This document shows positions 13,232 through 22,299 of a DNA stretch of 64,000 nucleotides, piece after piece. Source of the stretch: Pomphorhynchus laevis (lineage: Eukaryota; Acanthocephala; Palaeacanthocephala; Echinorhynchida; Pomphorhynchidae); contig WNNJ02002070.1 in the NCBI GenBank assembly GCA_012934845.2, forward strand, positions 1-64,000. The letters are read 5' to 3'. The notes under the pieces were generated by a model. The model did not search any database and was not told where the DNA came from. It saw only the letters and a program-made list of their open reading frames with translations. The position numbers and the translations under genes are program-made. Within the stretch, counting starts at the first letter, position 1, and each line of letters opens with the position of its first letter.

Positions 13232-14163
13232 ATAATTTTTAAAATGATATCACTAAAACGTTCTAGGAAGAATTATATATGTGATGTATGCAAGAGTAAA
13301 ATGTTACGCTGGAAGAAGCTAACAATCACTTTGCTGCATATCACGCTGACACTGTTCTCAAATACTTACGACATCGAAGAGAATGTAAACAAGACGATCA
13401 AAGCCGACAAGTAGATATGTGTGCCCTCAGTGATCCAGATAACCCACTGAAATGTTAACATTGTTGTTTTGTTGTCTGATGACCAACTAAAATGTTAAAA
13501 CATGCTGCTTGTCCTTCAGATGATCGACCGTTTTAATGTGTAGTTTGTTTTTTTTAACGCATTGTGAGAGTAGAAACTTTCAAAACACTTAAAGCGGGTT
13601 CAGACGAAATTTCCAAATCCATACAAAAAACAATTCACTCCTTATGTTAGCAAATCAAAAATGCCCAAATACCAAGCAGATGTTTGAAGTGTGGAATTTG
13701 ATCAATCAGATCTCAAAATTTGACCATTTCAAAACAGCATTGATATCGTGTGATTACGAACTTTAAATTTGATTTTTGCAAATTGCTCAATGAAAATGTA
13801 TAAATGACAAATGTTCTTCGATTGTAAAAATTTATAACGTATTTTTTGTTTTGTTACAAAGACAATAAAACTTTGATTTAAATATTTACTGTTTTTAAAA
13901 TTGATCTTTAATACAAAACTTTTTTAAAGTATTTATTTGAATGATCAAATATCAAAGAACCATTTATGAACGTGTCATTTTTTTAAATTTCGATATTTAT
14001 TCATAACATAATAGAAAATGCTTACAAACAGCAACTTTCGCATTGTTTACGTAACAACAAAAATGCTCTGATCAGTATTTGAAAGAAAATATTTATAAAA
14101 AATATAATTATCAATTTTTTATGATTTTCATTGAATGCTTCAAATAGTTTCTGTACATCCCAA
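12080..14163 (+). repeat. Segmental repeat, copy 2 (direct repeat of 1-2084)
   Basis: Matches 1-2084 at constant offset 12079. On the right, copy 2 carries about 730 bp more (14164-14897) that copy 1 lacks but the inverted copy 3 has. Confidence 0.95.
13267..13458 (+). pseudogene. Second C2H2 finger, frameshifted (copy 2)
   Basis: Same content and same one-base frame break as 1188-1379: CDVC...WKKL in one frame, then NNHFAAYH and the C-terminal tail in the next frame. Confidence 0.5.
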
Positions 14164-14280
14164 ATTTAGCATTTTGTGTTTTATATCTAGAATGACATAT
14201 TCACTTTAAGAAGTGAATTCACTTTAAATTATATATGTAAAGAACCAACGAAAAAATATAAACTAGCTTATAATTGTTAT

Positions 14281-14329
14281 TTCAGAAAATAGCTTTCGGC
14301 TTGATTGCCTGCGTCAGTTTATATCTGAA
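14281..14329 (-). ncRNA. Hammerhead-like relic (copy 2)
   Basis: Minus strand: TTCAG, spacer, CTGACGC, A, GGC-loop-GCC, GAAA, short spacer, CTGAA. This is the hammerhead strand order with stem I (TTCAG/CTGAA) and stem II (GGC/GCC), but the last core residue A9 is C. The same sequence is at 39875-39923 on the plus strand. It looks like an inactive Penelope-type hammerhead. Confidence 0.4.
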
Positions 14330-15113
14330 AAACAAAAAGCATTACAACAACAAAATAACTTGTGTATGAACATAATACACTATTTAACAAATGATCACGG
14401 AAGAAGTCATTGACTGTTTGTATTTAAATGTACGTTAGTCATCAACGGTTTAATCAAGTGTTGCTCTCGTTTCTTCCTTTGTTTCTCACTTGAAAAGTTA
14501 CTTTCAATGATCACGATTTTCATTGTTTGTGATGAATTTTCTACACATTAGTTGCTGCTCCATCACGGCCTGTTCATCTAGCTTTAATATCACTTCGGAT
14601 GTTGTTCATCTGAATATTTAATTGGTTACTAGGTTTGCTTATATAACGTGCCGGATCACGTTGGCGCAGCAAACGCGCTAGACCTTTTACATTTTACGTT
14701 GTAAAATTTTTAACCCTAGAACATTAATATAGTGCCGATTTTATTGTTAATACGAAATATATACTTCTTACTCGTATGTCTACAGTTCGCTTTAATCCGC
14801 TCAGTTATTTTATTAATTTATTAATATCGTCTCTTTATCCATACAGTCAATGCCGAACCCAGCAATGTACATTATTGTCGGATTTCTTTATTATTTCCCG
14901 ATTATTTCTTAATTCTATTAATGTTTTCCGTTCTACTTTCGAAAAGTTTAACACGTATCATGTCGAATCGCCCCTCAATGGACCCGTCTATCGATCGTTT
15001 TTATCTTTGTATGGTATGTTCACCTTTGATACGTATTTTCTGGCTGTGTTGAAATACGGCAGCGGTTAAATAAATCCTTATCAAATTAATAATATTAAAA
15101 ATTACTTTGTACC

Positions 15114-15369
15114 CACTAAATCCAGAATCTCCGTCCATTTTTGATTAGATAGTTTAAAAAAACGAAGAAATAACAATTACCCTTTAATTTAACCATATTT
15201 TGATAGCTTCTGCTATCACATCACATTAAATTTATGAAATGAGATTATAAAATTGTAATTTAATTTTAAATTGAATTGCATTATTGTACAGTTAAATACA
15301 GGGTAATTTTTTATTCTCCGTTCCTTTAAAACTATCTAATCGAAAATGGAGTACATTCTTGATTTAGTG
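15114..15369. mobile_element. MITE-like element, ~255 bp with ~40-bp terminal inverted repeats
   Basis: The left end CACTAAATCCAGAAT...GATTAGATAGTTT and the right end AACTATCTAATCG...ATTCTTGATTTAGTG are imperfect inverted repeats of about 40 bp around a non-coding, AT-rich centre. The size and non-coding nature fit a non-autonomous DNA transposon. I could not fix a target duplication. Confidence 0.55.
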
Positions 15370-16262
15370 TGCATTAAGTTGTTTTTTTTTTATATTTGTT
15401 AAATATGCACAAAAATTTAGAGCGAACTGTGACATAGCTTTCATTGTTAGATACTTGTTACTCAGACAAGTTTGTTATTTGCTTCAAACTTATAGTTAGT
15501 GTATAGCGATAATAATCTCTGGTCGCCATATTAAAGTTTCGACCCAGGTCCAAAACATTGATCTTATGCAGAGTCAGAACTATATTAGATAAGTTCACAC
15601 ATGTATACTTCTCTCGCAAAAATTTCAGCTTTCGGTTCTTTTGATATGTTTGTCTTGAAGCAAACATTTCGACATCTTCAAAAGTAACCGATTAACCGAT
15701 TTATGACTGAGCCGTGATAATTTACATTAATTTACTTTATTTTCCATTAAGCGGACGTTTAAAACTCTCTATTCATTTTTGTTCTTAAACGCTTTAGAGT
15801 AAAAATTGTAATAGCTGTCGTTGTAATGTCGTTGCTCTCAAATTTGCTGCGCCTATGTGTTTGAGTAATAAGCAATTTATTAAATAATCAACCAATTTAT
15901 CTTACAAGCTAAAACAAGATACATCATGAGCATCAACTAAAGCTATCTATGCCGCCAAATGCACAAGATGTAGTATTGAAGTGATCGCAAAAGTGATCAT
16001 AACGCCAAAACAGATTATAATGAATGTGTTCGAACGATCAAAGGATTATATAAGATTAAGTGCTTTCGATAATTAACAACATACAAACTGAAAAAAATTA
16101 AGGTTAGTAACTTTACTGTTCTAAATCGTGAAATAGACGAGCTTCCTACGATTAAGAAATTCGTTAATCTGGTTAACATTACCCCCACAATTTAAATGCA
16201 ATAAAAAACAGTATTTCAACGAATTTCTGAGAACATTTATTAACACACAACCTAATAGAATT
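15370..16262. other. Non-coding stretch, nothing recognised
   Basis: A minus-strand ORF at 15458-15667 has no known motif. No repeat shared with other regions was noticed. Confidence 0.4.
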
Positions 16263-16860
16263 ATGATTAACTCTGCCAAAGTGATGAATAACTACTACAG
16301 GATATCCTTCGTATCCTCGGACTTAGCCATCTCTTTTGCTAAGTTCTTCGAAGAAAATTACTTTCATAAAGGAACTCTAGTATCAAAGCCTATAATGTCG
16401 TCAGTAAAGATTACTAATATTGTCCCCGACCTAGAAAAAGAAGATATCGCAGAGATTCAAAAGCTTTATTCCTTCAAAACATTAGACTTATTAAAAACAA
16501 AGACGACCAAACTCTTCCCATTGCATTTGCAAACACCGAAGAGGACAATAACCATCTCCTGTCTAATGCAGCATTCAATCCTTTTATGGGTTGCAATCTA
16601 AACTTTACAATTGCAAGTACGGACAATCTTACATTTCCACATTGTAACAAGTGTCACATGTGGGGACACTGAAACTGCACAGGTAGTATGAAGAAGAAAT
16701 GCGAAGTGTGTTGATCTGATAAATTCGTCCATTACACTCAATGCAAACTAGTCCCAAAATGCACGAATTGCGGACTTGAACATCCTGTGTGGTCAAGATG
16801 TCCAGCATTCAAGGACTATGTCAGAAGACATACAGTGAACAAAATTGTCAACTCTCCCCC
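16263..16860 (+). pseudogene. Non-LTR retrotransposon gag-like ORF1, degenerate
   Basis: An open part (16263-16601) is followed by frames with zinc-knuckle remnants: CNKCHMWGH with a stop before the next residues, and CTNCGLEHPVWSRC, which keeps C-x2-C-x4-H-x5-C, then CPAFKDYVRRH. The spacing C-x2-C...H...C, followed by an xCPAFKxY phrase, is typical of gag-like ORF1 of jockey/I/R1-group LINEs. Internal stops show it is dead. A related, better preserved ORF1 lies at 44074-44697 (minus). Confidence 0.6.
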
Positions 16861-17149
16861 CCTTAATGGCAAATTCGGTATGTAACTCATCTGGACCTAA
16901 TATAAACGAAATGTTCAACTTCTCTAGAACACTTAAACAAGAAACAACTCGATACTGATTTCCAGTTTGGCAAATAACCCGATAAGCTTATCATAATCTC
17001 TCTTCCTGTGGCTAAATCTTCAAAGAAGAGATCAAAATAAAAATCTTCAAGTATGAATTCTAAGAGGAGATTCAACTTCTCCTCAAAGAAACCAATCCTG
17101 CCTTCTCCCAAGACAGTGCCTCATATTACAATTGCCAAGCAGAATGTAA

Positions 17150-17625
17150 ACATCTAAAGATTGACAGATAGGGTCACAACGGAAAATGAAGACAAAGCCC
17201 GAGGGCAAGTGTTACTAACTTGTCCGGTTGGGTGTGGAAATGGCAACCTTCTCACCTACGGTTCGGTCTAGAAGGAGGCATCCCACCCCCAGCTAACTAA
17301 ACCCATTGCAAAGTATTTAAGAGCCTATTCACTGAATATCCTTCAGTAGAATTCAGAAGGTGTTTCTCCCCCTTAGCCTTATATCTGGTAGATATGCAGA
17401 TGGTATAGTCTTTCAAAAGATGCGATCTATCCGGCTCCCCCAGGACATTATTCGATTTATCCCTAAGCACATCTACACCCACTATAATCCGTACATAACC
17501 CCACCTCACTGCTCTCCATCTCAAGGTCTTTTAACCCTGGTAAAGAGCTCCTTAAGATCATTTCTCTTACTTAACTATTCTTGTTCAGCCCTGTCTTGTT
17601 TAGCTATATCACTCTATAAATATAT
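17150..17625 (+). pseudogene. R2-like element 5' fragment
   Basis: A CPVGCGNGNLLTYG phrase resembles the N-terminal zinc-finger start of R2/NeSL-type elements. The segment 17391-17625 is homologous at nucleotide level to 22560-22780, the upstream part of the larger R2-like relic (shared phrases such as CAAGGTCTT and AACTATTCTTGT). It is cut off by AT-rich satellite DNA at about 17625. Confidence 0.45.
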
Positions 17626-17797
17626 ATAATATAATATTATTATATTATATTATTATATTATATTATTATATTATATATAATTTAATCGCAGAATGTGTTT
17701 AACTGTGCTGCTGGAGCTAAAAAGCTTCAGTTTCATAATCGTAGATGTTGCCAAAAACAGGAGTTCGATTACATGCAGAGCAGACTTCTTTATCACT

Positions 17798-17867
17798 CCT
17801 AGACGAGCTGATGGTAGCCGGCAGCACTCATCAGTAGGGTAAACTACCATCAGTTGTTTCGGCTGCC
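17798..17867 (-). ncRNA. Permuted hammerhead-like motif, family A unit 1
   Basis: Minus strand order: GGCAGC-C-GAAA-C, stem III 5' CTGATGGTAG, spacer TTTA, CCTA-CTGATGA-GT-GCTGCC, GG, stem III 3' CTACCATCAG, then CTC-GTC-TAGG. Stem I is CCTA/TAGG, stem II GCTGCC/GGCAGC and stem III 10 bp plus A-U and C-G at the core. All invariant hammerhead core residues (CUGANGA, GAAA, UH) are present, but the strand order is GAAA, CUGANGA, GUC. A folded activity is not shown. Confidence 0.55.
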
Positions 17868-18158
17868 TTGTGATATATTTAAAAGGCATCCCCGAGAATT
17901 TGTTACCGTAGTAGCATGGACATGGCCTCTTTTAACTAACAACGTGCTTTCCGGATCATCCTAATTTTATTCGGCAGGAATTTTAATTGCTGTCGCTGCT
18001 TGCTTTCTCACAGGATCCCTTTATAGGATAAGTTTTTATAATTTAATCACAGAATGTGTTCAACTGTGCTCCTGGAGCTAAAACGTTTCAGTTTCATAAT
18101 CGCAGATGCTGCCAAAAATCGGAGTTCGATTACATGCAGAGCAGACTTCCTTATCACT

Positions 18159-18229
18159 TCTAGACAAGCTGATGATAGCCGGCAACACCCATCAGTAGGG
18201 TGAACTACCATCAGTCGTATCGGCTGCCT
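18159..18229 (-). ncRNA. Permuted hammerhead-like motif, family A unit 2, mutated core
   Basis: Same layout as unit 1, 361 bp on, but GAAA is GATA and CTGATGA is CTGATGG, so the core is broken. Stem II is kept through a G-U pair (GGCAGC/GTTGCC). This looks like an inactive copy. Confidence 0.5.
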
Positions 18230-18539
18230 TGTGATATATTTTATAGGCAACTCCGAAAATTTGCTAACGTAAAATCATCATCATCGCCTCTTTTAACTAA
18301 CAACGTGCTTTCCGGATTATCCTAATTTTATTCGGCAGGAATTGTAATTGCTGTCGCTGCTTGCTTTCTCACAGGATCCCTTTATAGAATACGTATTTAT
18401 AATTTAATCGCAGAATGTGTTCAACTGTGCTGCGGGAGCTAAAAAGCTTAAGTTTCATAATCATAAATGTTGTCAAAAACCGGAGTTCGATTACGTGCAG
18501 AGCAGACTTCATATATAATAGTAATGCACGAATGTGCTG

Positions 18540-18790
18540 AGTAGACAACGGTCCAGGATTTCTTACGAAATACGACATTTATACTAAATGGTGTTGCTTG
18601 ATAGACTGGACTTCGATTCACGACTTTCAGTCACCATGTCACTTCTAGACGACCACTTCAGCATCGAAATGATGAGTACCCGGCAACACTCATCAGTAGA
18701 ATGAGGTACACACTGGTCGTTTCTGTTGCCTGTGTGACATTGTGAATAAAGTTTTGTGATAACTATAAAAACACCATATATATACACTAC
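18540..18790 (-). repeat. Family B repeat unit
   Basis: Shares with family D (20084-20695) the leader GTGTATATATGGTGT...TTTATAGTTATCACAAAA after a (TA)n tract, but lies on the opposite strand. Shares with family A the stretch around the hammerhead-like core. Another partial copy is at 21430-21625 and a short piece at 20763-20800. Confidence 0.75.
18643..18730 (-). ncRNA. Permuted hammerhead-like motif, family B
   Basis: Minus strand: GGCAAC-A-GAAA-CGACCA, spacer, TTCTA-CTGATGA-GT-GTTGCC, spacer, TGGTC-GTC-TAGAA. Stem I TTCTA/TAGAA, stem II GTTGCC/GGCAAC, stem III CGACCA/TGGTCG next to the A-U pair. The core is intact. Compared with family A, stems I and II have changed by compensating substitutions (TTCTA/TAGAA against CCCTA/TAGGA; GTTGCC/GGCAAC against GCTGCC/GGCAGC). 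Confidence 0.55.
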
Positions 18791-18792
18791 AA

Positions 18793-18796
<4 letters not shown>

Positions 18797-18850
<54 letters not shown>
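18797..18850. repeat. (TA)n microsatellite
   Basis: Pure TA dinucleotide tract of about 54 bp between family B and the 351-bp array. The IYIYIY open frames it generates are artefacts. Confidence 0.98.
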
Positions 18851-18853
<3 letters not shown>

Positions 18854-19128
18854 CATTCTATATATCCTCATCAGACTAAGAAATAGAACCGAATTATTCT
18901 TGCATTATTCAAAGTCGCTACGTATGCCCAGTCATCATATATATATTACAATAGAATTTTTCTATTGTAATATATGATATTGGTCATTTAGTGATCCCGC
19001 TGATGTTCATTACACTGAAAAGAATTCACTGCATTGCATTGACTTCGAAAGCGCAAGCTACGTCATGCAATTAGCATATAGTGAATTCTTTCTGCTTTAA
19101 TCTATATACAGTATGTTTTTCATGTGTA

Positions 19129-19193
19129 TACACAGTATTGCTGCAACTGATGAGGCTTCTCAAAGCCGAAACGGTACGCCGTCTTGCAGTGTA
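19129..19193 (+). ncRNA. Type I hammerhead ribozyme, unit 1
   Basis: Order: TACA, 8-nt bulge, CTGCAA (stem I 5'), CTGATGA, stem II GGCTT/AAGCC with loop CTCA, GAAA, stem III CGG/CCG plus A-U with loop TACG, GTC, TTGCAG and TGTA (stem I 3'). All core residues are consensus. Predicted cleavage follows C19183. The bulge in stem I facing loop II is the arrangement that gives natural hammerheads their fast tertiary fold. Confidence 0.93.
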
Positions 19194-19479
19194 GAAGCAT
19201 GAAATTCTCTATATATAGAGAAAAGCAGATAGGTGTAATAGCCAGTCCTGGTTGAATCAAACCTTTTATTTATTTATTGGACCTGCGAGGATCCCAGGCG
19301 GCGGTGCTTTTTCTATTGTAATATATGATATTGGTCATTTAGTGATCCCGCTGATGTCCATAACACTGAAAAGAATTCACTGCATTGCATTGACTTCGAA
19401 AGCGCAAGCTACGTCATGCAATTAGCAAATAGTGAATTCTTTCTGCTTTAATCTATATATAGTATGTTTTTCATGTGTA

Positions 19480-19544
19480 TACACTGTATTGCTGCAACTG
19501 ATGAGGCTTTTCAAAGCCGAAACGGTACGCCGTCTTGCAGTGTA
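19480..19544 (+). ncRNA. Type I hammerhead ribozyme, unit 2
   Basis: Identical architecture 351 bp downstream. Loop II is TTCA instead of CTCA and the stem I bulge has T for A at one site. Both changes are in loops, so all helices and the core stay intact. Predicted cleavage follows C19534. Confidence 0.93.
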
Positions 19545-19830
19545 GAAGCATGAAATTCTCTATATATAGAGAAAAGCAGAGAGGTGTAATAGCCAGTCCT
19601 GGTTGAATCAAACCTTTAATTTATTTATTGGTCCTGCGAGGAACCCAGGCGGCGGTGCTTTTTCTATTGTAATATATGATATTGGTCATTTAGTGATCCC
19701 GCTGATGTCCATTACACTGAAAAGAATTCACTGCATTGCATTGACTTCGAAAGCGCAAGCTACGTCATGCAATTAGCATATAGTGAATTCTTTCTGCTTT
19801 AATCTATATATAGTATGTTTTTCATGTGTA

Positions 19831-19895
19831 TACACTGTATTGCTGCAACTGATGAGGCTTCTCAAAGCCGAAACGGTACGCCGTCTTGCAGTGTA
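19831..19895 (+). ncRNA. Type I hammerhead ribozyme, unit 3
   Basis: Same architecture, 351 bp after unit 2. Core, stems I, II and III intact. Predicted cleavage follows C19885. Cleavage at successive sites would release unit-length 351-nt RNAs. Confidence 0.93.
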
Positions 19896-19965
19896 GAAGC
19901 ATGAAATTCTCTATATATAGAGAAAAGCAAATAGGTGTAATAGACAGTCCTGGTTGAATCAAACC

Positions 19966-20069
<104 letters not shown>

Positions 20070-20107
20070 TTATAGTGTATATATGGTGTCTTTATAGATA
20101 TCACAAA

Positions 20108-20178
20108 AGCAATCGAAACGCACCCTAACCACTTCATCCGACTGACAATGACTGCTGGGTGGTTAGGGGCGTCTCGGA
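20108..20178 (+). ncRNA. Permuted hammerhead-like motif, family D unit 1, mutated
   Basis: Same layout as unit 2, but CTGACAA lacks the invariant G8 and stem II has one A-C mismatch (AGCAATC/GACTGCT). Probably inactive. Confidence 0.45.
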
Positions 20179-20496
20179 GTGATACATTAGACTGATGAAG
20201 CTGATGATCGAAGTCCAGTTTTTTAGCAGCTCATATGGATTTTAAATCAATAGTAGCAAGTTTAGGCTCCTGGACACAGTTTCAAGCCATTTTTCGCACT
20301 ACCAATTTATAAAAAACGTATTCCTTTCGGAATCATGATAGAAATTCAGTGCCCTCGTAACCAACGGATACGCATTTGTGCATATAAAGAATAACTAGAA
20401 GGTCCACACACGCAACAAGCCAGTAAAAACGCTTTCTGCACCTGAGTTTTGTTTAGCATCGTGAGGAATTGCTGGTGTCTTTATAGTTATCACAAA

Positions 20497-20567
20497 AGCA
20501 GTCGAAACGCACCCTAACCACTTCATCCGACTGACGATGACTGCTGGGTGGTTAGGGGCGTCTCGGA
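20497..20567 (+). ncRNA. Permuted hammerhead-like motif, family D unit 2
   Basis: Order: AGCAGTC-GAAA, stem III 5' CGC-A-CCCTAACCAC, spacer TTCA, TCCGA-CTGACGA-T-GACTGCT, GG, stem III 3' GTGGTTAGGGGC, GTC-TCGGA. Stem I TCCGA/TCGGA (5 bp), stem II GACTGCT/AGCAGTC (7 bp), stem III 14 bp with one bulged A. CUGACGA is a permitted core because position 7 is free. The 26-nt loop holding the catalytic strand cannot reach the base of a 14-bp stem in cis, so pairing would have to be between units or molecules (inference). Confidence 0.6.
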
Positions 20568-20691
20568 GTGATACATTAGACTGATGGAGCTAATGATCGA
20601 AGTCCAGTTTTTTAGCAGCTCATATGGATTTTAAATCAATAGTAGCCAGTTTAGGCTCCTGGACCACAGTTTCAAGCGATTTTTCGCACTA

Positions 20692-20695
<4 letters not shown>

Positions 20696-20762
<67 letters not shown>
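20696..20762. repeat. (TA)n microsatellite
   Basis: About 67 bp of TA repeats, followed by a 38-bp piece of family B (ACTAAATGGTGTTGC...). Confidence 0.98.
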
Positions 20763-20764
<2 letters not shown>

Positions 20765-20800
20765 TAAATGGTGTTGCTTGATAGACTGGACTTCGATTTA

Positions 20801-21429
20801 AGGAAGTCATCGGCAAGAGTTTTTAATCGTGAACCACTTAACGTTATTTTTGTACTGTTTTGCTTTCTTGCCGGTTGTATTATTTAATAAAACCCTTATA
20901 AAATATGTTTACGGACACGATTGATTTAAATTCAATGGAATATAAATGGTGCAACTTACAGTGTGAAAAATTTAAGTCTTTAAATAATAGTATCGAATAC
21001 GTTTTGTTCAAAGTAACTTTTATATTCAAGACGTTTGTTTTAAAATGAGAGTTTTAATTGAATTTTGATCAGATATCATTTTGAATATTTCTCGTACGTT
21101 GCACCCGAAGTTGGTGCAATTCTAACTAATCGTTAACTACTATTTTCAATTTAACTTCAATATTTTTAAAATATGTCATGCTGTAAGTCAAGATTATAAA
21201 GCTGGAAGTAATGAAGGAACAAATCCGTGGGCTATATATATTGTAAGTATAAATTAAAATCAAATTATAAGCTACTTCCGGTTGGGATCGCGCTATGACC
21301 AAAATATATACGAAATATGATTATTGGTCTCTACCAACAAAAAACAAAGATTAATTCTTCAATTTACGTTTCGCCTTGCGCTTCTTCAAAAGATTTTATA
21401 TCTCTTAGATTGTTTCAGTGACTGGTAGT
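20801..21429. other. AT-rich stretch, nothing recognised
   Basis: No ORF or repeat of note. Confidence 0.4.
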
Positions 21430-21625
21430 GCACGATGTGCTAAGTTGACAGCGGTCCAGGATTTCTTTCGAAATACGGCATTTAGACAAAATGGTGTTGC
21501 TTGTTAGACTAGACTTTGATTCACGACTTTCAGTCACCATGTCACTTCTTAACGACCAATGAGTACCCGGCAACACTTATCAGTAGAATGAAGTACTCAC
21601 TGGTGGTACATACAACTGAATGTAA
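21430..21625 (-). repeat. Family B fragment
   Basis: Matches 18530-18715 (shared phrases GGTCCAGGATTTCTT and CACGACTTTCAGTCACCATG). The hammerhead-like core here is damaged: CTGATAA and GTT in place of CTGATGA and GTC, and the GAAA side is missing. Confidence 0.75.
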
Positions 21626-22299
21626 TTGACTCTCTCATACCTTCCAAATATTTACATCGTGAATCAATAGACTTTGTGCTGAATCCTTGTGTTGGCCGGA
21701 AACTCCGTACTAATTCAACATTTTTGTATTTTCTGACAGTACAATTTTTACGCTATCTATTTTGGTAAGCTCATGACATTGGGTAGTTATTCGGTAGCTT
21801 ATTAATTACCTTTTAGATGTGCTTATCTATTTTTCTGATTGATCGATTAAATTTGAATCCCAAGTTTATTTGATTCATTAAGACAATTAACATGTTCTGT
21901 CAACTTGAAAATATGTTATCGTGTTTATTTCCTAAAATGATCAATTTGCGAGTTGATCTGCATATCGTAGTAACATTTGATGTTGAGGTCAACTATAACC
22001 TTCTGAAGGTATTTAGATTAGCTTCACAATCTTTGTTTGAAGTGGATATCTTCCTTATGCGCTGTTGCATCCCCTGCTGCTACAATAATACCTAAAGCTA
22101 CTTTGTATTTCCATGCTAACACTTTGATATATCAAAATGTTAAAAACACACACTTTGAAAACACACTTGGAAACTTTAATGGTACTCAGCCTATTTTAGA
22201 GTCAGACTCGATAACATCAAACAAACAAGCCACATCGGCAGCGCCAACTACGGATACGTTTTCAGAAGAAGGGAAATCGATGGGAAAATAAGTTTATGT
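21626..22299. other. Unassigned stretch before the R2-like relic
   Basis: An 84-aa plus-strand ORF (22037-22291) with a Ser/Thr-rich tail could be the N-terminal part of the following R2-like element, but carries no motif that proves it. Confidence 0.3.

Larger units (their letters stand above)
12559..14897 (+). repeat. Arm of a 2.3-kb inverted repeat (partner 39308-41648)
   Basis: Each base x here pairs with about 54204 minus x on the opposite strand. The left limit lies inside the intron before the finger exon, so the partner has the finger exon but not the exon before it. The right limit is at TTATTATT. The arms are near identical, about 24.4 kb apart. Confidence 0.9.
17680..18540 (-). 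repeat. Family A: tandem 361-bp repeat, ~2.4 copies
   Basis: The phrase GAATGTGTT(T/C)AACTGTG recurs at 17691, 18052 and 18413, a period of 361 bp. Unit 3 breaks into the related family B sequence near 18520. The left side abuts a (TATATTAT)n tract (17620-17680). Units 1 and 2 contain hammerhead-like cores on the minus strand (see separate entries). Open frames on the minus strand are by-products of the repeats and I do not call them genes. Confidence 0.85.
20084..20695 (+). repeat. Family D: tandem 389-bp repeat, ~1.6 copies
   Basis: The phrase GTGTCTTTATAG(A/T)TATCACA starts unit 1 near 20091 and unit 2 near 20475. The GAAACGC motif recurs at 20115 and 20504 (389 bp). The second unit is cut by the next (TA)n tract. 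It is related to family B but lies on the opposite strand, so families A/B and D face outward around the 351-bp array. Confidence 0.85.

Noticed and set aside
14776-15069. 97-aa plus-strand ORF
   Set aside because: It spans the right end of the duplicated block at 14897, has no motif, and is not kept as a unit in the inverted copy.
17671-18578. Three related minus-strand ORFs in family A
   Set aside because: They arise from the repeat unit and differ only by repeat divergence. The stops fall at changing places and no domain is visible. The conserved RNA pairing explains the conservation better.
18756-18977. ORFs with long IYIYIY runs over TA repeats (also 20631-20816)
   Set aside because: They are produced by (TA)n microsatellites on either strand and have no coding evidence.
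21541-21615. Hammerhead-like core in the family B fragment
   Set aside because: CTGATAA and GTT replace core residues and the GAAA strand is missing, so it cannot form the motif.
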